From positions 4,340,001 to 4,404,000 of the forward strand of contig CM059584.1 of assembly GCA_030407085.1 (NCBI GenBank): 64,000 nt of DNA, in the 5' to 3' direction. The translations under genes were made by a program, and so were the position numbers. The notes below the pieces were generated by a model. That model searched no databases. It saw only the letters and a program-made list of their open reading frames with translations, and had not been told where the DNA came from. The stretch comes from Trichopria drosophilae. Taxonomy: Eukaryota; Arthropoda; Insecta; Hymenoptera; Diapriidae. Positions 38,880 through 49,470 of this stretch are shown here, piece after piece; position 1 is the stretch's first letter; every line of letters starts with the position of its first letter.

Positions 38880-39095
38880 CATTTTTTGAAGAGTCAGTTT
38901 TTTGACTGTCGGCTTTTCGATTCTCTGATTTTTTACTGTTGTCGGGTGCACCTCAGAAACTTGACAAATCACAAAACAGACACTTCAAAAACCAGACATT
39001 TCAGAATGCAGAGATATTTCTAAAGTCTCTGTTTTCTGAATCTCTACTTTTTGATATGTCGGATTTTTTAAGTCTATTTTGTGATTTGTCGTTCA
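38880..39095. repeat. Palindromic tract rich in GACTTTTTGA-type words
   Basis: GACAAATCACAAAACAGAC at 38962-38980 pairs inversely with GTCTATTTTGTGATTTGTC at 39072-39090, and the intervening words (AGAGATATTTC / TCTGAATCTCTACTTTTTGA) also partly mirror. This makes a hairpin of about 130 bp. Probably a small fold-back element. Confidence 0.5.
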
Positions 39096-40772
39096 ACGTT
39101 TATAGGCTTAATAAAAGTGAATATCAGAATAAACTTCGCTGTATGTATTGTCGCAGATTATGTACAAAGAAAATCTACAAAGCTTTTGGAGACCCACGTT
39201 ATAAAGAATCAAGAATCAAAACGATATTGGTCTTGTGACAAGTGTGAAAGACGAACATTTTATTTTTCAGAGTGTAATAAACGTTTTACAAGATATGCTT
39301 CAAATTATTTCATAAAGTGAAATGGTTTCACCATATTACTAGTGACTTAATTCACCATTGCCTTTTCTTGGAAGAATCCAATATACAAAAAGTTATCAGA
39401 ATGAAAAATACAAAAAAATGTAAAAAGTATTTTAAAAAAATATGCCGAATAGCGGTTACCTCCTCGTGGTGAGTGTCGGACAACGGCAAAATATGTATTA
39501 ACAGATAAGTAAACGCGATGTAAATCATAGTGAATTAGTGGCGTGGAGGTAATGTACTTAAAGAGAAATAAAAATTATTGATAGGTCACAACTGTATATT
39601 GTCATTTTCAATTTCACGTACGTAGTAATACGGAAAGGCCGGAAATTGAGTGGAAATCAGACTACCAATTGGTAAAAACCCACTGTACATAACTAATTTG
39701 AGGTTATGAATCATGATGAGATTAGGTATTCACAAATGATAATAATTACTTTTTCATTCCAAATCTCCACGACGTCAACCTTTACACGGCCAAATAATCG
39801 ATATTTGTACAAGAAAATGCTAAATTACAACTTGCAGACACCATCTTGAAGCCGCTCATTTGTATGTTCTAAAAATCCAACGGGAGAAGAAAGGGCGGAA
39901 CAACAAGACGTCATTAGTATCTTTTGCAACACTCAGCATTGCTCATTTCAATGTCAACAAACTCGATTCTTGCGAAGAAAAAATTAGTTTTTTTTCAAAA
40001 ATATGAATATAACTTTTTAAAATCGCCGGCAGATTCTGATTACGGGATGTGAAAGAGGAGGTTAAAATCTATCGATTATTTAAATTTTTTCTGACGACGT
40101 TTGGAGCAAAGGTTGAAAGTTGTGACAAAATTTCGAACTTTCAGCAGGAAATGATTTAAAATCTCATAAAATGCCTAATTTTGAAAAAAAAAAATTAATT
40201 CAGACCTTTAAATATTGCTCATAAATGTATTACAGAGCAATTAATTTAAACAAAGTTGTAAATCTTACATAATTAGAAAATGCTTAATTTTGAAAACAAA
40301 ATTAATCCAGCCCTTTAAATCTTTTTCATAAATATATTATAGAACATTTAATTTAAACAAAATTATAAATCTTACGCAATTAGAAAATGCACAATTAGAA
40401 AAAAAATAACATACTATAACAAAATTTCAAAATGATAAAAAAACATAACTCTGCCATTGACGGTCCTTACGTTGTATGGGAATTTTATTCATAAAAGTCC
40501 ATTCGTTTAGAGAAAATAAATATAACCTATTTGCCGATTTTAAAATAACTATATATAATCGAAAACTAATGCGCAATATAGTAAATTCATGAATCACTGG
40601 ATTTTAAGTAAGCTACAAAGGGTTGAAAACATGAAATTTTTACAAAGCTTAATATTTTTATTTTTATATTAGAAGTGTAGTGCACATTTATGATGCATCT
40701 TTTTCAAATTAGCATTGAAAGAAGAAAACGAGATAGGCAGGTTCTTATTTAATATTTTTGTGCTTAAAATAT
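39096..40772. other. No recognised gene; short direct repeats near 40170-40390
   Basis: The segment AAATTAATTCAGACCTTTAAAT...CATAAATGTATTACAGAGC near 40190-40245 recurs as AAATTAATCCAGCCCTTTAAAT...CATAAATATATTATAGAAC near 40300-40345, an approximately 105-bp-spaced direct repeat. The rest is AT-rich without a recognisable gene. Confidence 0.45.
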
Positions 40773-41476
40773 GTAGGGGAAGACGGGGCGAAGTGGCGAA
40801 TCTCAAACATTTCCATTATGATCATACTGATTGTAAAATATCATATGTGGTTTCTTTGTTTACACCATTTTTGACATTTTGAGGCATGATGTTTCATTTT
40901 TCATTAGTTTCTTCTACCTTTGGGAGCGAGGAATTTAATTTTTAAACAAAATTTTCAAGACCTTTTCCTATAGTTTGTTCTCGAATTGATCATTATTTTC
41001 ATTTTGGCAGTTTAATAATCACTATTATATGTTTATTCTAAAAGTATATTTTTTGGACTTATTTATAAAACATGAATTCTTCCATTTTTGTGTGTTTATA
41101 ATGAGATATCGTACCTGGAAGTCCAAATGATACTTTCGGGTGAAGCGGCGAAATTTTTTCCTGGATGTCTCTATTACGTGATTATTTTTTAATTTAGAAT
41201 TCCCTTTTGATGAATGCAGTAATTAAAGACGAAGTTAAAATATCTGATCCTGATGTAATGCGAGTATTCAAAGCTTCCGAAGATGCAATTTCTTTTTTTA
41301 CTGTTGTTGGAAACTTTGATATATTTGAAGAGGTTCATTCCACCAACGTGGACATTTTATTTTTATTAAAACAAACTACCTATAAAATGATACTTTGCAT
41401 CATCCTAAATACGAAATTCAAGGAGAGATATGATAAACGGAAAAAATCCTCGCCGCTTCGCCTCGTCTTCCCCTAC
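40773..41476. mobile_element. 704-bp TIR element, ends GTAGGGGAAGACG
   Basis: The left end GTAGGGGAAGACGGGGCGAA (40773 onward) and the inverse right end (to 41476) agree at about 25 of 27 positions. Match extends two bases further out (AT on the left, its complement on the right). An internal partial copy (GAAGCGGCGAAA) lies near 41143. The 127-codon plus frame at 41207-41590 runs through the right terminus, so its C-terminal half is translated inverted repeat and flank. No transposase residues are visible. Superfamily unassigned. Confidence 0.75.
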
Positions 41477-43555
41477 ATTGAAGCGGAATTCACTGCCCAA
41501 AATAATTGTTCTAGTTATATAATTAAAAAAATTATTTCGAGAAGTTTCATCCGTGTAAATGAGGCTTTTAAAGTGTTTTATTTTATTTAGTTCACAATAG
41601 GAAAGATTTAAAACACTATAGCTCAGTTGGACAAGTTTTTTTACTTAAAAATTGAATTAATCAAATTTCGCAGAACAGACTCAGGACTTTGAGAACATTT
41701 ACGTACAATTTTTACATTGTTATTATGAAAAAACTGAAAAAAATTTGCCAGAACTGAATATATCGTTTCACAGCCCACTTTTTAGTGTTACCAAAATTTT
41801 CATTTTCCACACTAAGGCATTCCGAATATCTAAAAGTTGCCTTTCTCGACCTACCATTTATATGTTGCATTATAAACTAAAACATTTTTTATTTAATTGT
41901 ATACAATTCAAAGAATAGTACATTCAAGGAGACCTCTAGTGTGAATATGGAACATCTCACATGCGTGTGACGTTCAATGTAATTAATATCGCTAAAATAG
42001 GAATGTGCGATGAAAATGGTCGATATTGTACGATCCCAAATACCCTGTGGCATATGCCCTGTGGTCCATAGGGGAATTACCAACATTTAACATTGGTAAT
42101 GATGATATAGAATTCTTGTGGGAATTTATCATATTCTGCAGCCCGAAAATACAAATTTCAAGTACAGGAGAATATTGTTACACTAATGTACGTTATGCCG
42201 TCTATGCATTTTTAGTACATCCACAACGTATTCTATTTTCATTTTATTTGCCGTTTATAAAAAAATACTGGTTCGTTGGTTACGTTCCTAATAAATGAGG
42301 AAATCTCTGATGGGAAATATAATTTTATATTAATTTGTAGTCGTATTTGTGATGTATACCAATCCTTTTTTTAAGAAAACATTTTTTTTCTAGTTTATTC
42401 ATATAAAAGTTTTTGGATAATCCAAACCAAGAATTTGCAAGGAATACATGAAATATTTCCAGTTGGGAGCAAGTTTTTCATTACACCACTTCAAGTATCT
42501 GTTAATTGCTTACGACTTTTAAACTATATTATAGTGCAGGATGTCTTGGATGATACCTTTAAATAATTGAATTACTGAAAAATCAAGATAGATTCTTCGA
42601 ATTTTTATATTGTGTCTGTCTTAGCTTAAAGATTTTATCATAAAATCTGGGTTCATAAAAAAGTGGGTCCCAAATGTCCTCGACAGTATGGGACTTTTCT
42701 CATGGAAATGTAGGAATTGTCGGCATTTTTCGAATACATCCGGCTTACACCAGACAGTAGCCTCAAATTTATTAAAAATGCGGTCTCAGCTGACCTGAAA
42801 ACAGGATCAATTTGGTTCACAGATCTTTCTTTGCTGCAGTCTCTGATGTTTGGGTATGATCTATTTTCAACTTCAAGATCTAAATTAAAATACAGAGGAG
42901 CAAAGTTATTTCGCAATGTAGGTCAAATTAAAAATAAATGTGAATGAAACTACGCAGGAGCTACGGTATTTCGAAATTTTAGTCTTTCGGGATTGCAACC
43001 AGCGCCCGAAGTTCTAACAGTCTACCAGTCTAGCTACATGAGCTTTTTAGGACTATTCCATGGGTTCTATTGCGGCGAACCAGAGCTGAATGAACTTCCT
43101 ATTCCCTTACAGAGAATGGTTTCGTTCGCCACATCCTTCATTGTTATTGCACCTAAACTATAGAATTTGCTTTTCATACAAAGTGCAAGTTCAGCTCGTG
43201 TTTTAAGTCTCTCTTATACTTCTTATAAAATAAACAATTGCAGGCGGACCGTTAAATATTCAGTCATAATCATTCTGTCTGTCCCTTTTCGTAATTTCTT
43301 AAATCATTGCTAAATTGGACAAGAACGCTTGCAGTCTTCGCGGGTCAATATCTCAAGTATTCATCACCTTTATGCCACATAATTTTCTACCTTAATTGAA
43401 GAAATTAAAGATTAAGCGGTGTACACCCATTGCTACCACAGTCTTCGGGCGCAAGTATGGAAGGTGGAAGCTTCGTTTGCTAATTTGAATAAATATTTGA
43501 ATTTAAATTTGCTTTTCGAGATTAGCATCGTGCTTGAAACTGCTTCAAGCTCTCA
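41477..43555. other. No recognised feature
   Basis: AT-rich sequence; 42026-42298 (plus) and the antisense pair 42653-42916 / 42717-42947 are unrecognised short frames. 42960-43110 is a little GC-richer and again has no motif I know. Confidence 0.45.
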
Positions 43556-44060
43556 TTGTCGCGGATCCAAAATGCTACGAGCTGCACTGGAAGCATAATT
43601 CGACCGGCCGGGTTTTATGGTCCATTCATTTCGAAATCGTGGCACTTTACCGTACCCTGCTGATCTTTAATGCGTCGCAATGCTAGAAAGAGAAAGCGAA
43701 AGAGAGCCTACGAGGCAAGGGGGATAAGGGCAAAGAAACTAGTTATCCGAGCATGCATTTACGAGCGTACGGCGAAGATAGCAGTGCCGCTGCAACTTCG
43801 TCATAAAATGACGCCGCAGTTGGTTCTTCGCCGATACAACTGGCCATCGGCAATTGGGAATAATGGGGCAGTTGCGATATAAAGGGAGCCCGGCTCTTTC
43901 GGCCGTTCTCTGTCGTATTGGAGAAGCCCTAGGGCGAAAAGGCCACGGCCAACAACATCGTTCGAAGATGCCCAGGGCGCTTCCAAACCCACCGAACGAA
44001 CGGACGAGCGATGCCGCTCGCATACGTAAACTCTTGCCCTGATCTTAACATGTCTTGTCC
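43556..44060. other. GC-rich island with possible core promoter
   Basis: A well-defined CpG-rich block. Plus frames at 43670-43882 and 43854-44042 and minus frames at 43739-44023 and 43801-44211 are mutually overlapping and unrecognised, so openness in all of them is a composition effect. A purine-rich AGAAAGAGAAAGCGAAAGAGAG lead-in lies at 43684-43706. It may be an exon, a promoter or a conserved regulatory element. Confidence 0.4.
43876..43884 (+). promoter_or_regulatory. Candidate TATA box
   Basis: GATATAAAGGG sits inside the GC-rich island, with a TTCTCTGTCG segment about 30 bp downstream where a start site would fall. The A/T word stands out against a GC-rich background, but no downstream gene is recognised. 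Suggestive only. Confidence 0.3.
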
Positions 44061-44897
44061 AATTGAAGCTCTTTGAAATCTTTACTTTCCAGAATCCGAA
44101 AGCACGGAGCTTTCCTGCGGATACTAAATTCATATTAAATGGGTAGCGAATAGAATCGGACATTGTCTTAGTTTCGACGAGAATGTCACTGAATGCTATT
44201 TTGTAGATCATCGATTGAATTCAATGAATTAACTATTTTGAATGTAGGGGTGTATATTAGTTTTCGTTTATGCAGATTTTAAGTGTTTAAACTAAATAGT
44301 TTTCTTATATTGGAAATCTTGACAATACCCCAATAGCCAATTACCGCAGTTCTGAAAAGAATAAAAGGTATTGACGTTTAAGGACTGATTTTTGTAAAGT
44401 TTAACTTCTACAATCTTTTTATTTAAATTTAAAAGGAGATATAAACGTAAATAATAGATATTATTTTATATTATATTAAACATAAAGATATTACGTCTCG
44501 ACGTATAGAAACGTAAGCTTACGGACTGCGTAAGTAAGGATTGTACGCATTCATCACACCCTTTTCTGCGCCTTGTATTTCCCCTCGTATTATCCCTTCG
44601 ATTACGCATCGCCTGTAGACATTTAGATACAGAGGGTTAGTTTTACGCTAAATGGCGGCTACTACTGTAAAAGCGCATACGGCGCCTGATCATTGTAAAC
44701 ACCACACCATTCGATCATTAGTTTAAAACGATAAAATCTGCGATAATCATGCTGCGGATTCGATTTTCAAAGGAGGTTCCTAGAAATCCAACAAGTAATT
44801 TTAAATTTGATATATCCATATAATATATGTATATATATATATGCTACACTTGAAAGCTGCTGATGGGATTGGTTATCGTAGACAACCGTAGACCTAA
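44061..44897. other. No recognised feature; short TA-rich microsatellite
   Basis: A (TA)n-type run lies at 44823-44843. The remainder shows no recognisable frame or repeat. Confidence 0.45.
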
Positions 44898-45483
44898 CCC
44901 CACGACAAAATCACCGCGACAAAATCCCCTTCTTCATAAAAATCACACTTCGAATCATCTATTTTTATTACAACAAGCTACGTCAGTCCATTGTGGAAGT
45001 ATAAAGGTGTAGCGCTCCCGAGTTGCACAATTTCGGCCAATGAGCTTCCCACCAAAGATCAACCAAAGTGGTAGAAGATTTCACCATCCCAAAGCATAGA
45101 AAAGCTTCCCTTACATCGAAACATTTCATTATAACTATTGAAACAGTGAAATCACTTTGGCGGGATTTTTGGCGATAATAGGGAAAGCTTTTCTATGCTT
45201 TGGGATAGTGAAATCTTCTACCTAACCTAACTTAACCTCCAACAAAACAGAAATTCTTCAATACTTACGAAGCATTTTACATAATTTATACCTCTGAATA
45301 TATATAATATATCTTAATTCTCAGTACAAAATAAACAATAGTAATTTTTGAATACAGCCTCAATTATAAATTCAGGGTTTTTTGTGAGAAGGGATTTTGA
45401 AGTCGGGGATTATAGGAGTAGGGGATTTTGACTTCGGGGATTATTGTACTTGGGGATTTTGTCGCGGTGATTTTGTCACGGGG
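44898..45483. mobile_element. Candidate fold-back element with 32-bp inverted ends
   Basis: The block at 44898-44929 (starting CCCCACGACAAAATCACC) and the block at 45452-45483 are inverted copies at 30 of 32 positions. Between them lies a second, stronger hairpin (listed separately) and CCTAACC words. The right arm merges into a GGGGATTTTG minisatellite. It could be a MITE, or a tandem repeat that acquired an inverted unit. Confidence 0.6.
45071..45221. repeat. Strong hairpin, about 40-bp arms
   Basis: The left arm 45071-45110 and right arm 45181-45221 are complementary except for one substitution and one single-base indel; they contain ATCCCAAAGCATAGAAAAGC. The loop is about 70 bases and itself holds CAAAGTGG / GTGAAATCACTTTGG words. 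The near-identity of the arms suggests a recent fold-back event. A hairpin-type small-RNA precursor is possible but untested. Confidence 0.8.
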
Positions 45484-45515
45484 ATTTTGTCGTCGGGAAT
45501 TTTGTTATCGGGGAT
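45388..45515 (+). repeat. G-rich minisatellite, GGGGATTTTGTCG units
   Basis: About eight units of 15-19 bp, each with GGGGATTTTG or GGGGATTAT followed by a variable TCG / ACTTC segment. The frame at 45397-45693 starts in this repeat (repeated GDF / GIL-type residues) and is not a gene. Confidence 0.8.
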
Positions 45516-45808
45516 TTCGAGCTGTCATCATGGGACTCGAGAGTATACAAAACATACGTTTTTATCTGATTTACTGGCTATTAGCCAGATGCTAATCAGG
45601 TATGTAATACCAACAGTGGATGTTAGTAGGAGAAGAAGAATATCTTCCCACTATCAGAAATCGTTATGCAGCTGTAAGTGTTTAAAATCGTAAATGGAAC
45701 TTGTATTTCCGGTTAATTACTGTATTCGTAATTCACTCGATAATTTTGACAAAATTTAATAAACAATTCTTTGGAATGGTATACAATTCTTCTGCTTAGA
45801 GAACGCCG

Positions 45809-45969
45809 CACAGTGGTTCCAAACGCCCTAAAAACGCTATCAAATCCGCTTTAAGCGAATGTAATATCAAAAAAATGTTTATTAGGACCATTTTTCTCCT
45901 TAAGTTGTGCATTTTAATAATTGATTCACCCCGCTGATGTCTACCTTTATTATTAATGTAATAAACGGA
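45809..45969 (+). repeat. Left TIR of Transib-like element with RSS-like end
   Basis: CACAGTG at 45809-45815 is followed by 12 bases (GTTCCAAACGCC) and then CTAAAAACG at 45828-45836. The vertebrate recombination signal is heptamer CACAGTG, 12 or 23 bases, nonamer ACAAAAACC. The heptamer is exact, the spacer 12, and the nonamer agrees at the AAAAAC core (6 of 9). Confidence 0.8.
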
Positions 45970-46009
45970 CTTGAAACATGGTACTTTCTTAACCCTTTCA
46001 GTTACACAT

Positions 46010-46280
46010 TGTTATTTTCACTGAATTGGCTTCAAACTCGTTACTGGAAGGTTTTTGAGGTTGCTGTTTATGAATCTGATGTCACTTATCAAAAATTCAA
46101 AATGGCGGATCCAATATGACGGACGAATTTTTTAAGAAATGAAAGAATTCGCATAAAACTCGTTACTCGGGGGTTTTCGAAGTCGCAGATTACGAATCTC
46201 ATGTCAGTTTTAAGAAATTTAAAATGGCAGATCCAATATGGCGGACGACTGTTTAAAAAAATGAAAAAATTTGCATAAAA
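46010..46280 (+). repeat. Dispersed GATTACGAATCTGA repeat inside Transib-like element
   Basis: Two units of about 110-120 bp: ACTCGTTAC, TTTTTGAGG or TTTTCGAAG, then TATGAATCTGATGTCA or GATTACGAATCTCATGTCA, then TTCAAAATGGCGGATCC or TTTAAAATGGCAGATCC, and GACGGACGA or GGCGGACGAC. They are the best-preserved plus-strand units in the window. Confidence 0.8.
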
Positions 46281-46283
46281 TAT

Positions 46284-46400
46284 ATCGGCTTCGAGGCTCA
46301 GACGGTTAACGCACTGGACTACGAAGTCGTAGGTCGTGAGTTCGATCCCCGTCTGGTCAACAATTTTTCGATTTCGTTTTCAAGCAGCAGGTCGCTGTAA
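46284..46400 (+). mobile_element. tRNA-derived SINE, copy 2
   Basis: The tRNA-like head (46284-46362) has an A-box-like GGCTCAGACGG, an anticodon-loop-like CTACGAA and a clear B box (GAGTTCGATCCCC at 46338-46350). It is followed by the shared body block TTTCGTTTTCAAGCAGCAGGTCGCTG. Downstream of about 46400 it diverges from copies 1 and 3. The anticodon position reads ACG, suggesting a tRNA-Arg source. It lies inside the Transib-like element, either as an insertion or as part of its structure. Confidence 0.8.
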
Positions 46401-46485
46401 TATGATAATTTGTAAACTCCGTCACTTCAACCTCCGTCACAGTCTTTTAATATAATTATTTCTAATATGAGAGAACACTAAAAGC

Positions 46486-46646
46486 TCCGTTTATTACATT
46501 AATAATAAAGGTAGACATCAGCGGGGGAAATCGCTTATTAAAGTGCACAAAATAAGGAGCAAAATGGCCCTAATAACAATTTTTTTGATACTAAATTCGC
46601 TTAAAGCGGATTTGATAGCGTTTTTCGGGCGTTTGGAACCACTGTG
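46486..46646 (-). repeat. Right TIR of Transib-like element with RSS-like end
   Basis: Read inward from 46646 on the minus strand: CACAGTG, 12 bases identical to the left end, then CGAAAAACG. The two ends are therefore both of the 12-spacer form, differing by one base in the first 28. Confidence 0.8.
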
Positions 46647-46651
46647 CGCCG

Positions 46652-48419
46652 TTATTCTCAACAAGATCATTTTAAAATTTACTACTAAGGAAACTTAAAG
46701 AGAAACTATTCGATTAAGTTACACTTTGCATTGAATACTATTGATGATATTTACTTTACCTTGACGGTATTTTTTATTGGATAAAAATTTACTATTTTGG
46801 ATTTTGGATAGAAGTATTTTATAAACAAAAAGATATTTTTTTCATAACTGTATTCTATTAAATTTTGATTTTTTTCGAAAATCCTAGACCATTCTACAGA
46901 AAATATCTTCCAATTTAATAACATTTTTGTTTGTTTTGAGTTACTCAATTGGCAGATCAACATTTAAGATAGTATTTATAAACAAAATGCTCGAAAAGGG
47001 TCCTTACTGTATACTTTTAAAAAGAGGACTTCTAAAATGAATCTGTTTGATAAAATACATGTTATTTTTTAACCCTCATTATTTAGAAAACTGTCAGTTT
47101 TGTTTACTATATGCTCCTGTGGATTTTTTATCAGCATCATACAAACAAGTTATTTAAGAAATATTGATTTACTTCACAGAATGATTATTTCCTGTGCTAT
47201 TGTGCGAAGTTCTTTTTTGAAACTACAATTTTCTTAAGCTATTTCCTTCCGATGCATGCCTTAAAATTTAACTTCCCTCTTCACCTTAGTTAAGCAAATC
47301 ATAACATATGAATTTACACTTGAGATAAGATGAAAATATTCAATAGCTTTCGTGTGATATTGGAAAAACCGAATTATTGAAACCGTTTAGTTTTCAGGTA
47401 ATCACATTGCGATAGCTGCTCTACACGCATTATTGACAGCACATTTATCGGATCGCGTGTAAAACATTTATGTTGAAATAAAATAGATGTAGTAAAATTT
47501 TCGATAACTATAGAAGAGTGCACAAGTATCGTAATACCGTTTGACAATGATAAATTAGTCATTGTCTAGTAACTCGTTAATGAAGGTACACGGGTCATTA
47601 GGTATACGCTGATAGTTTTAGTTACAATATATGTTTGTAACTGTTTGAAAAATCGCATATTACGAGATAGGAAGGTGCGTCCAAAATAAATCATTAAATT
47701 TTTAATTTTTTCGAAAACCCGCAGCTGCTCATAGGCGTCCGACGGATGTTCCAAAAACTAAGATGGGCATTCATTTTACAGCGGGAAAGTATTAAATCGA
47801 TGATCATTGGATATCAATTGCAAATCCAAGGACCGCTAGGTTGGCCTCCTTTGGGTGTGCCGTCGACATAGAAAGTGCACAATCCGAGCATGCTATTCCA
47901 TGTTCATTTTGTGCCCAAAACGATGTTCAATGGATATCCATGAAGAGACCCAGAATCTTTTGAGTAACACAGTTCTTCCGACATATTCTGGACATGAATA
48001 GTGCATATTTCGTACCTCCATTTCATGTTTTCAAGGTCATTTAGAATTGCACTTTGTCTTTGAACTTTTTATGTTACTTAACAATTCAAATGTCCGTGAA
48101 TATCCGTCGCCGAGGGCTACCCTACTTTCCCCATGTTAGTCAACGCCACATTTCTTTCTAACTAAGGATTTCTATGATAACATAACTAACTTATCAGTAT
48201 TCAACTTCAAATAGCGTGAAATTGTGTAATTTCTTTATGAATTGCTCAAAGTAATCCAGAGTAGAATTCCTGCTGAAAAGAGGAATCACTGGGGTCACAT
48301 TGTCGATTGCTAAATATAGCAAGATCTCATATGCCTAGAGTCTGATAGAAACTGCAGTTCTAGCAGTCATGACATCAGCAAATTAAAGAGAAAGTGACTA
48401 TTTACCCTCCTATGACTCT
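46652..48419. other. No recognised feature
   Basis: AT-rich, short minus frames (46751-46963, 47374-47562, 47566-47754) are unrecognised. 47820-48130 is modestly GC-richer. Confidence 0.45.
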
Positions 48420-49470
48420 ATTGCGGACATCACTCACACTTCGGAAATGCTGTGCAATTAATCCGTGTCTCTGTAGTAGACACGATTTCCACCGAGTGGC
48501 GCGCTGTTATCAGGAGGGATGTAATGCGGTCACGACGAACTCTTCTTAAAATGCATTGAGCAATTAATCCATGCCTCTATTGCGGATATGACTCACAAGT
48601 CGGAAAATTTTGTATATTGTTTCATGGCTGTAAAGAGGTCACGATTCACGCTTCGAATAGTTGATATGTTGTAATGCGGTAATAATATAAAATAATGTAA
48701 ACTAGGGTCTTTCTGCGAAAAGGGTGCCCTAAGCGTAAATCGTGTCTACGATAGGACCATGGATTATTATACATTGTTTCCTGAGGTATTTTTCGTGTTT
48801 GTTTTACATCCAAGATTTTCTGTCTAAAGCGTGTCTAAGCATTAATAGCATTCACATTCGAGTCACATATCAATTAGACAACATTTTCCAAAGTGTCAGT
48901 CGAAACCGCATTACATCTATGACTTCCGGACAAAACCATGCTCCTATGCATACATCGTGTCTACAATAGGACCACGCATTACACACACCAATTCCAGAGG
49001 TATTATTCTTGCATTATACACACCAATTCCAGAGGTATTGTTCGTGTCCACATTATATCCAGGATTTTCTGTTAAAAGCGTGTCTAAGCGCGAATCGTAT
49101 CCGGATTACATCCAAGATTTTCTATCAAAAGCGTGTCTAAGCTCGAATCATGTCCACATTAGACTCGCGAATCAACTGGGCAGCATTTTGTGTCACTCGT
49201 GATCATAGTATGCCTTCCTGACAAATCTAATGCTTCTATGCGTGAATTGTGTCTACAATAGAGCCACGGATCAAATACATAATATTCCCGTGATGTTTCT
49301 TGTGTCTCCAGTAGAGTCACGTCAATACAATCCATGTTGCGATATTTTGCCTTCAGAAGTGCATCGGGATTGCTTTTACTTACTTAAAATCGTGTTCGTA
49401 GGAGTGAATCGTATATATCGCAGACACGGGTATGCAGGACAATCATATCTGGAACCATGAATCGTGTCAC
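48420..49470. repeat. Degenerate long-period repeat array
   Basis: Several modules recur in order. CATCCAAGATTTTCTGTC, then AAAGCGTGTCTAAGC occurs at about 48808, 49056 and 49107. CGTGTCTACRATAGGACCA occurs at 48740, 48956 and (as GAGCC) 49249. CCAATTCCAGAGGTATT occurs twice at 48988 and 49022. GCAATTAATCC with GCGGACATCACTCAC / GCGGATATGACTCAC flanks it at 48425-48465 and 48560-48600. Spacing is irregular (about 35-300 bp), as in a higher-order satellite worn by deletion. Plus frames at 48742-48969, 48957-49202 and 49230-49460 are translations of the array and share peptides for that reason. Confidence 0.7.

Larger units (their letters stand above)
45809..46646. mobile_element. Non-autonomous Transib-like element, CACAGTG ends, CGCCG duplication
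   Basis: The element is 838 bp. Its first and last about 161 bp are inverted copies at roughly 90% identity. Each end starts CACAGTGGTTCCAAACGCC. CGCCG directly flanks both ends (45804-45808, 46647-46651). A 5-bp, GC-rich duplication of the form CGNCG plus a CAC(A/T)(A/G)TG terminus is the known signature of Transib transposons, whose transposase is related to RAG1. There is no transposase here; the interior (45970-46485) holds units of the dispersed GATTACGAATC repeat and a tRNA-derived SINE. I assign Transib from ends and duplication only. A hAT element is the main alternative (CAGTGG-type ends), but it should show an 8-bp duplication, which is absent. Confidence 0.75.

Noticed and set aside
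41207..41590. 127-codon frame as a transposase
   Set aside because: No catalytic residues; its second half is the translated terminal inverted repeat and flanking DNA.
45809..46646. hAT superfamily for the CACAGTGG-ended element
   Set aside because: hAT elements give 8-bp duplications; here only CGCCG (5 bp) is duplicated, and the end starts with CAC two bases further out.
48742..49460. Series of plus frames sharing peptides as a tandem gene family
   Set aside because: The shared peptides come from translation of the degenerate repeat array in several registers.
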